Of a stretch of DNA of 64,000 nt, positions 58,725-64,000 are shown one piece after another. The notes below the pieces were generated by a model that saw nothing but the letters and a program-made list of their open reading frames with translations, had not been told where the DNA came from and made no database searches. How positions within the stretch are numbered: the stretch's first letter is position 1; every line of letters starts with the position of its first letter. The stretch lies in NCBI GenBank assembly GCA_902362925.1, contig CABIYL010000003.1; one strand, written 5' to 3'. Made by a program: the position numbers and the translations under genes. This DNA is from Pseudoflavonifractor sp902362925. Its GTDB lineage: Bacteria > Bacillota > Clostridia > Oscillospirales > Oscillospiraceae.

Positions 58725-58892
58725 GTGTTTATCGAAAAGCAGCTATTGACAGCCGCTGTTGCCGGTCCGCTTCTGCGCTCCATGACGGCCTGCGGCGAAA
58801 ACGGAAGTGAGCCAAGCAGCACCGTTGTCATCCCGCTTTCCGGCGCTTCCACTGTGGATACCCGGAGGGACCAAGAGGCTGCGCGACCTTAA
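58725..58892 (+). pseudogene. Lipoprotein signal-peptide remnant, DUF4353-type
   Basis: A 55-codon frame encodes EKQLLTAAVAGPLLRSMTAC with a lipobox, then GENGSEPSSTVVIPLSGAST before a stop. The motif SGASTVDT after the lipobox is characteristic of the N terminus of DUF4353 proteins. Its intact homologue would continue for several hundred residues. It lies downstream of a C-terminal fragment, the reverse of the gene order. Confidence 0.6.
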
Positions 58893-58936
58893 AATCGAGA
58901 CGGCGCATGCGTACTGCGCTTCGTTGATAGACCGTC

Positions 58937-58984
58937 AAAAAGTAAGCTAGGCAGAGGAAGATTCCCCTGCCTCGCTTGCTTTTT
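58937..58984. terminator. Long imperfect hairpin with A and T runs
   Basis: AAAAAGTAAGCTAGGCAGAGGAA pairs with TTCCCCTGCCTCGCTTGCTTTTT with a few mismatches. It resembles a bidirectional terminator, most likely for the minus-strand fragment at 58985-59170. Confidence 0.6.
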
Positions 58985-59170
58985 CTATATCATTTTCATG
59001 GAATAGCGCATGCCGCCATCCGTTTGGAACGCTATCCAGAAACCAGTGGCAGTTTTCCGTTCTGCCGATGGAAGAATCTCCACGGTCAGGAATTCAAAAG
59101 GTTGAGCGGCGCTGGCGGTTTTTATCAAGAACTCCTTGCCGGATTTTGGGATTCCAGTTATACTGAACAT
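58985..59170 (-). pseudogene. C-terminal fragment of an unknown minus-strand gene
   Basis: A minus-strand open frame of about 62 codons ends MRYSMKMI before a stop and a hairpin. The inner residues (GKEFLIKTASAAQPFEFLTV, TATGFWIAFQTDGG) look protein-like, but no start, ribosome site or upstream domain can be found. I take it as a remnant; it could be noncoding. The rest of 58893-59374 holds no gene that I can support. Confidence 0.3.
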
Positions 59171-59374
59171 AACATATCTCTGTCAGATGAATATGGGAAG
59201 CATGCTGCCTTCGGGGCGCTATGGAGAAATCATCAACAATACCTTAATCAATCAGTGAGTGTTCAGAGTTTTCTGCCCCTGCAAATCAGTTGCGTCCATT
59301 GTCAAGGCGGTGAAACGGATTCGCATACTGTTCAGCGGCCTATTAAACTCATTGTGGAATAAGGAGAAATTGGG

Positions 59375-59935
59375 ATGACAGAGCTTGAAAAAATCGCTTA
59401 TGCAAAAAGCTACATAGAAAAGCTTGCTAATGGACTTAACCCTTTGACTGGGCAGGCTGTTCCAGATGCGGATATCATAAATAATGTTAGAATTTCCCGC
59501 TGTCTTTTTTATGTGTCTGATATACTGCGACAAGTTGTGGAAAATGGAGGCATATCGCAGAGAAAAGTAAAAACAGCGAAAGTGCCGTTTCAGCTGGACC
59601 ATGAAGCGCGGAAAAATTTCCGCTATTCTGAAACTCCAATTCCAATTAGCGAAATCACAAGACGCATCAATGAATTGACCCAACCGGAAGAGATGAAAAA
59701 GCTAAACTATAAATCTATCTTAGATTGGCTGATACAGGCAGGTTTTTTGGTAGTGGTGGAAGAAGATGATGGAAAAACAGCCAGAAAACCAACCGAGAAT
59801 GGAGAGCGGCTTGGAATTGCTGCGGAGCAGCGCCAAGGCGCAAGGGGAGTCTATACAGTGGTGGTATACAACAAAGCGGCCCAACAATTTATTTTGGATA
59901 ACTTAGACGCAGCAATTGAATTGAGCCAAAGGTGA
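59375..59935 (+). CDS. Hypothetical protein, coupled to a Nudix hydrolase
   Basis: The 186-residue protein is soluble, mixed alpha/beta, with ILRQVVENGGISQRKVKTAK (helix-turn-helix-like), LTQPEEMKKLNYKSILDWLI and VYNKAAQQFILDNLDAAI. I do not recognise a family. The ATG follows AAGGAGAA. It lies 5 bp before a Nudix hydrolase gene in a lower-GC region and is probably part of a small mobile module; the start of the low-GC zone is here. Confidence 0.75.
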   Translation: MTELEKIAYAKSYIEKLANGLNPLTGQAVPDADIINNVRISRCLFYVSDILRQVVENGGISQRKVKTAKVPFQLDHEARKNFRYSETPIPISEITRRINELTQPEEMKKLNYKSILDWLIQAGFLVVVEEDDGKTARKPTENGERLGIAAEQRQGARGVYTVVVYNKAAQQFILDNLDAAIELSQR

Positions 59936-59940
59936 GATAT

Positions 59941-60324
59941 ATGACGGAAGTAGTTGCAGCCCTGATTTGGGATCAGAAAAAGTTTATGATTTGTCAGCGC
60001 CCGGCACATAAGGCCAGAGGGCTGTTGTGGGAGTTTGTCGGGGGTAAGGTGGAACCGGGTGAAACAAGGGAGCAGGCTCTTATCCGGGAATGTCAAGAGG
60101 AGTTGGCTGTCACACTGGATGTGGGCGAAGTGTATATGGAGCTGATCCATGAATACCCGGATTTAACTGTTCATCTAACGCTGTTCCATGCTACCATTCA
60201 AGAAGGTATTCTACGGAAACTGGAGCACAATGATATCCGCTGGATTACGGTGGATGAGATTGACCGATTTGAGTTCTGTCCGGCGGACAAAGAGATAGTG
60301 GAGCGGCTGAAAAGTACCGTTTAA
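59941..60324 (+). CDS. Nudix (MutT-type) hydrolase
   Basis: The 127-residue protein has a complete Nudix box, GKVEPGETREQALIRECQEE (residues ~36-55), after the WEFVGGK strand, in the arrangement of MutT/NudG enzymes that hydrolyse damaged or noncanonical nucleoside triphosphates. I choose ATG 59941; the GTG 9 nt earlier lies on the preceding stop codon. It is coupled to the 186-residue gene. Confidence 0.93.
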   Translation: MTEVVAALIWDQKKFMICQRPAHKARGLLWEFVGGKVEPGETREQALIRECQEELAVTLDVGEVYMELIHEYPDLTVHLTLFHATIQEGILRKLEHNDIRWITVDEIDRFEFCPADKEIVERLKSTV

Positions 60325-60446
60325 TGCGTGCTGTCACTGGTCGGGAATCCTATATTCTTGCCATCTTATCGTTCTTTTGGTAAAATAGTATACAACGCTG
60401 TCAAGGGTTGTTAGAGAGCTCGACAGCAGATGACCGCAGTTTTGTC

Positions 60447-60478
60447 AAATGCTCTGCCGGAAGGCAGAGCATTTTTGC
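60447..60478 (+). terminator. Intrinsic terminator
   Basis: AAATGCTCTGCC-GGAA-GGCAGAGCATTTTTG follows the Nudix gene. The 60325-60574 stretch otherwise holds no gene that I can support. Confidence 0.85.
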
Positions 60479-60574
60479 GCTGACAGGGTTTTAGAAGTTT
60501 AAGTTTGTGAATTTGATGTATATGCCTTTAGAGAGGACGCGTATGGACGGCATGAGTTTTCCTTTATTTCAAAG

Positions 60575-60840
60575 ATGCTGAATACCATTGACCCCGGCCG
60601 CCCGCTCTATGACAGCCAAGTAGAGCGGGCGCTACAAATCCATCGTGCTTATCAGCCGAACATGGAAGCAAAGATTCAACTGATTTGCTTCAAGGAAGAA
60701 AACCAGAGCAAGCTGCCGGGAAGCTGGAGCGGTTTCTCTCCGGCATTTCAAGTGGGGCATTCCACTGGTCTATGACGGCGTACATTTTACGGAGCAGGGG
60801 CACCCAGCCTTTGCCGCCAGACTTCTGGAGGAACTCAAAT
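60575..60840 (+). pseudogene. Frameshifted SGNH/GDSL hydrolase remnant
   Basis: One frame encodes VERALQIHRAYQPNMEAKIQ and KLERFLSGIS. The conserved C-terminal block is in another frame: FKWGIPLVYDGVHFTEQGHP with AFAARLLEELK and a stop at 60840. This DGVH block is the Asp-His motif of SGNH hydrolases. At least one frame change near 60745 is required, and no proper start or Ser motif is left upstream. It is a decayed gene next to the rhodanese gene. Confidence 0.65.
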
Positions 60841-61243
60841 GAAACAGATTCTGCCTCTATTTCTTTCCGTTGTGCTGTTGCTGGCCGGATGCGGCGGGAA
60901 TGCCGCGGACGGTTTCTACCAGCAGATAACGCAGGAAAAAGCCAAAGAGATGATGGACACCCAAGAGGCCATTATCTTGGATGTGCGAGAGCAAGACGAA
61001 TACGACAGCGGACATATCCCGGGGGCTGTCCTGTTACCGGTAGGTACCGTCGACGAGGATACTGCTGCCGAAGTGATCCCTGAGAAAGAGTCCACGGTAC
61101 TCGTCTATTGCCGCAGCGGAAACCGTAGTAAGATAGCAGCGTCTGCACTGGCGGAGTTAGGCTATACCAAAATATCTACGAATTTGGAGGTATCAAAACC
61201 TGGCCCTATGAGACGGAACCATAAGGACAACGGAAGCCTGTGA
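60839..61243 (+). pseudogene. Rhodanese-like lipoprotein with a C-terminal frameshift
   Basis: The frame encodes a lipoprotein signal with lipobox LLAGC, and a rhodanese domain with LDVREQDEYDSGHIPGAVLL and the active-site loop VYCRSGNRS (Cys about residue 94). At 61169-61172 a run of only four A is followed by a shift: in the neighbouring frame the normal family ending IYEFGGIKTWPYETEP and a stop can be read, instead of the present ISTNLEVSKPGPMRRNHKDNG tail. One missing A would explain it. Sulfur transfer outside the membrane is possible if the C terminus is dispensable. Confidence 0.7.
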
Positions 61244-61267
61244 GCAACGCAAAATCCATATCGCCTA

Positions 61268-61318
61268 TAAAAAATACCGCCCGCTGAAATTATGAGATGT
61301 TCAGCGAGCGGTATTTCT
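61268..61318. terminator. Intrinsic terminator
   Basis: AAATACCGCCCGCTGAA-loop-TTCAGCGAGCGGTATTT with one mismatch, between the rhodanese gene and the minus-strand DUF3795 remnant. Confidence 0.8.
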
Positions 61319-61319
61319 G

Positions 61320-61511
61320 CTATATTCCTTGTAATCTGCGCAGGTGATAAGACCATTGGTCGGACAGTATTCCTTTATTTTGTATTTCGATTGGCCCAAA
61401 TCCAGAAGAGTCATCCAAATACCTCAGTTTGCAGCCTTTGCAGGTCTTCTGAACTTCACGGCAGGTCTTACAGTACGCGCCACAACAGCCGATTTTCTCC
61501 GTGCCATTCAT
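61320..61511 (-). pseudogene. Truncated DUF3795-like Cys-rich gene
   Basis: The 63-codon frame begins with the DUF3795-type Cys pattern CCGAYCKTCREVQKTCKGCK. Families of this kind continue into CADC-type motifs, and a neighbouring frame contains NGLITCADYKEY shortly before the terminator. A frame change in the middle is therefore likely. Confidence 0.55.
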
Positions 61512-61881
61512 CGGGGCGAGCTCCCTTCAGAACAATAGATTTTCAGAAAATCGCTGATGCTTTCTTCAACCGCATGAAGCGACTGCTCATCGCCGTATTT
61601 GATGTTGATACATCGCTTTCCCTTTTTACATGCCGGCAGACTCTCTGCTAAACGATTCAGAAACTCCTCATCGGAAAAATGGATGGAGAAATGGTTTTTC
61701 GCTGCAGAAACCGCCACATATCCCTCATTCATCTTTTTCCCCACCAGCCACATGGGCATAGAGAAGGAGAGCTTATCGGCTGGGGAAATTCCGTATTCAT
61801 AAATTCTATGAATGCGTTGATGGGTCGCTGTTGCTCCTCGTTTAACGATGCAACATACTCAGAAACTGAAGCTACACTCAT
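61508..61881 (-). pseudogene. Frameshifted DUF1801 (YdhG-like) gene
   Basis: The N-terminal part reads MSVASVSEYVASLNEEQQRP and AFIEFMNTEF in one frame from 61881. The remainder, ISPADKLSFSMPMWLVGKK, NEGYVAVSAAKNHFSIHFSD and GKRCINIKYGDEQ, is in another frame, down to 61508. The two parts together make a normal DUF1801 protein, so the frame changes at about 61790-61805. Confidence 0.72.
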
Positions 61882-62071
61882 ACGGCACCTCCATAGTTCA
61901 CAAATACAAATAAAATCAAACATTAAACTCAGAAAAACCGTTATTTTAGACAGTTTTTCTGGCAAATTGGTCGGAGTGTCATTAAAGGATCTGTGAAAAC
62001 CCAGTAATATCAATGGTTTGCAAGCAGCGAGCAAGGCTTTTGTCCTATCAAAATCAAAACAATAGAATTGC

Positions 62072-62106
62072 CACTCAATTTCGTTTTGAGCGGCAATTCT
62101 TTTTGC
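62072..62106. terminator. Intrinsic terminator
   Basis: AGAATTGCCaCTCAA-loop-TTTGAGcGGCAATTCTTTTT in low-GC DNA, downstream of the minus-strand ATPase gene. Confidence 0.75.
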
Positions 62107-62148
62107 AAATTTCAGAAAACACTTATTAGCTGCCTTTTGTAAAATAAT

Positions 62149-63996
62149 TTAGCAATACTCCTCTTGGGAGGGAATGAAACCTTTACGAACATTACCTTCA
62201 TGATTAAATTGGATATAGTTATATTGATGGCCATATTGAATATCTTTGTTTTCAAAGATAATAACTTGGTGTAAACAGTCTTCTTCTAAAATGTCTTCTA
62301 CCATTTTCTTTTCCATATAGTCATCAATCCATTCACCACTTTCATCCTTCTTGCGTTCCTTCAAAGAGACAAGCGGTGAATCTAGTATAACAAATCCGGG
62401 ATGTAGGCGATTGTTCTTAAAGCAATAGCGCATTAAGCCGATGACCATGGCAGAAAGAATGAATGCCCGATAGCCTTTTCCCCAGTCAGAGCGAGCCTTT
62501 CCATCAATCGATAGATCCAGCGTTTCAGCATCAAAAGTCACATCTACATTTTCCGGGAATCCCCACTTCTTCAAAACGCTTTCAATTTCACTGCAATAAT
62601 CATTATAAAGAGTTGAAGTAGACTTGTTTGTAGATTGCTTTGTTTTTTTGACTTTTTCGCTATACGCAATAATATCAAGTTCAACGGAAGATAAATCTTG
62701 CTGATAAATTTCAAGGGATTTTTTCATTGCATCGAGTTGTCTAATTGTTGCAATATTCCTGTTAAGCTTGGACAATGATGCTTGTTTTTCAGCAATCGTC
62801 TCCGATAATTGCTTGTTTTCTTCTAGTAAGCGTCTGATTGACTCTTTGTTGCTTTCAAGTCACTCTTTGATGTCGTTTATGGAGTATGTTAGATCTTGAA
62901 TTTTACTTTTTAGTTGAACAGCATGAACTTTAAAATATTCAAATAGAGCTTCACTACTATCTGAGTCTATTACGCCTGTTGCAATTGGCTGGTGACAAAC
63001 TGGACAATCCAAGTGCGGAAGCTGCTCAAGGAAATCAGTATATGTTGAGACCATACCGTTTCGTTTCAGTTCTTCCGCATAATGTTGTTTTAGTATTTCA
63101 AATTCGGTAATTTTGGCATCATCTTCGAAGCACAGCTTTTTTAATTCATCCACTTTAGTTTGATTTTGAGTTATCTGTGCACTTAAAAGAGATATATTAT
63201 TTCTCAGTTGACTTATCTCTTCAACCATCAACTGCGTTGTTTCAGCTTTAGTATATAGTTGATAGTTCGAGTCTTCTTCAATTGCTGCAATTTTTCTTTT
63301 TAATATATCTTTTTTCTTTACAAGGAACTGTACGACACCTGCTCGCCGAATGTTTTCGTTTTCTACATTATCAATTTCCTCAATGTTTTGATCATCTGAG
63401 CCAGTTATTATATATTTGAGAACAGATTTTCTAGCGGTTTTTTCTGTGTATTGAATCGACTGAAACGATGACCCCTCTGCAATAATATCTGTTTCATCAA
63501 CTGTTATTAAATGAACTATATCGCGAAACGAGAGTGTACGCTTTTGGTTTTGCTTATTCTTTTTCAGGTAAGCATTCTCAGAATGACCTTGTAACAATTG
63601 CAGTAGATACCTAGAAAGGTTCTTAGTGTTTGATGGGTCATGCTTATAGGGCATTATTAGGCGTTCGCCATTGTGCACAATGCAAACTTTACTTGAGCCA
63701 ATCGTTCTTTCAATTCTGTATAATTCATCATTGATAGTGAACTCCAAGGCAATTGCATTATAATCTTTGGCTTCAGTAATATTCTTGGGAGGATTTTCAC
63801 CACCTAGTATATAATTGATACATTGAAAGGCAAATGTTTTACCTGTGTCGGAATCACCAGTAATTACATTTAAACCTCTTTCGAAGGTCAAGACTGCATC
63901 TTTTTTTCCGGTTGATTGCATAATGAAGTTGGACACTTGAGAAAAGAAAATCCATAGTGATTTTACTCGTATGGTAGAATGAAGTTCCCACACCAC
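62149..63996 (-). pseudogene. Rad50/SMC-like ATPase interrupted by an in-frame TGA
   Basis: One minus-strand frame runs from at least 63996 to 62149 and is broken only by TGA at 62860-62862. The upstream part has Walker A ITGDSDTGKTFAFQCINYIL, two coiled-coil stretches and a zinc-hook-like CPVCHQP. The part after the stop continues the coiled coil (RRLLEENKQLSETIAEKQAS) and contains FVILDSPLVSLKE (Walker-B-like) and QVIIFEN, the expected second ATPase half. The whole is 615 codons. The beginning may extend past the right edge of the window. It is low in GC, unlike its neighbours. ABC-type ATPases like this occur in anti-phage systems, but no partner is visible. Confidence 0.8.
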
Positions 63997-64000
63997 ATTC

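Noticed and set aside
58976..59362. 128-codon plus-strand open frame
   Set aside because: No ribosome site, no motif and no coding-like composition; it overlaps a minus-strand fragment that looks more protein-like.
59252..59683. 143-codon minus-strand open frame
   Set aside because: It is antisense to the 186-residue gene, which has a good ribosome site and is coupled to the Nudix gene.
62860..62862. TGA read as selenocysteine in the ATPase gene
   Set aside because: No selenocysteine-insertion hairpin is obvious just after the codon, and the site lies in a coiled coil where selenocysteine has no expected role; a nonsense mutation is simpler.
1..64000. CRISPR array, rRNA genes, intact transposase, phage genes
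   Set aside because: I scanned for regular direct repeats with spacers, rRNA signatures, DDE transposases and phage structural genes and saw none.

Overview
The window is a 64 kb stretch of a mostly GC-rich chromosome from a low-molecular-weight-promoter, Shine-Dalgarno-dependent bacterium. The gene content (rimP-nusA, MoxR/DUF58/transglutaminase operon, TPP riboswitch with ykoFEDC-type transporter, oleate hydratase, two MgtA-like ATPases, flavinylated extracellular lipoprotein reductase, many flavodoxin/FMN proteins, no respiratory complexes) points to an anaerobic gut Clostridium relative, probably an Oscillospiraceae member such as the Flavonifractor/Lawsonibacter group. This assignment is inference; no rRNA is present.

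Layout. 0-5.2 kb: rimP and the start of nusA (minus), divergent from a MoxR-DUF58-transglutaminase operon. 5.2-9.6 kb: a MarR-controlled heterodimeric ABC exporter. 9.8-12 kb: a tocopherol-cyclase-like protein, a VTT-family membrane protein, a 27-residue peptide gene with its own promoter and terminators, and tRNA-Gly(CCC). 12.1-17.5 kb: a TPP-riboswitch operon with YkoF/E/D/C plus a radical SAM enzyme and a small protein. 17.5-22.6 kb: TetR regulator, oleate hydratase, and a two-component system next to a large secreted flavin reductase (22.7-25 kb). 25-28.5 kb: a five-gene redox/hydrolase operon divergent from a LysR gene. 29.7-37.5 kb: flavin reductase, then rtcB, cca, sbcD and sbcC. 37.7-40.3 kb: P-loop kinase, macro-domain protein, DUF2200 and VWA proteins. 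40.3-46.2 kb: regulators, small enzymes, a peptide deformylase operon and a broken lipoprotein gene. 46.3-52.7 kb: a magnesium-ATPase locus with two P-type ATPases, an orphan winged-helix protein, a leader peptide and a small membrane protein. 52.8 kb: an assembly gap of about 108 N. 53-58.4 kb: a WYL-regulator operon, RibD-like and GNAT genes, flavodoxin/LysR pair and a MerR gene. 58.4-64 kb: a lower-GC, decayed segment with several frameshifted or interrupted genes, ending in an interrupted Rad50-like ATPase.

How it works together. Most of the window is housekeeping and accessory metabolism with unusually readable local regulation: MarR, TetR and MerR dyads sit on their own promoters, a TPP riboswitch controls thiamine-precursor uptake, and hairpins occupy the rimP, VWA-gene and mgtA leaders. 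The most interesting candidates are the radical SAM enzyme in the thiamine operon, the 27-residue peptide gene, the mgtA leader (peptide plus competing hairpins) with its small membrane protein, and the macro/VWA/kinase cluster. I did not find CRISPR arrays, rRNA, intact transposases or prophage genes.
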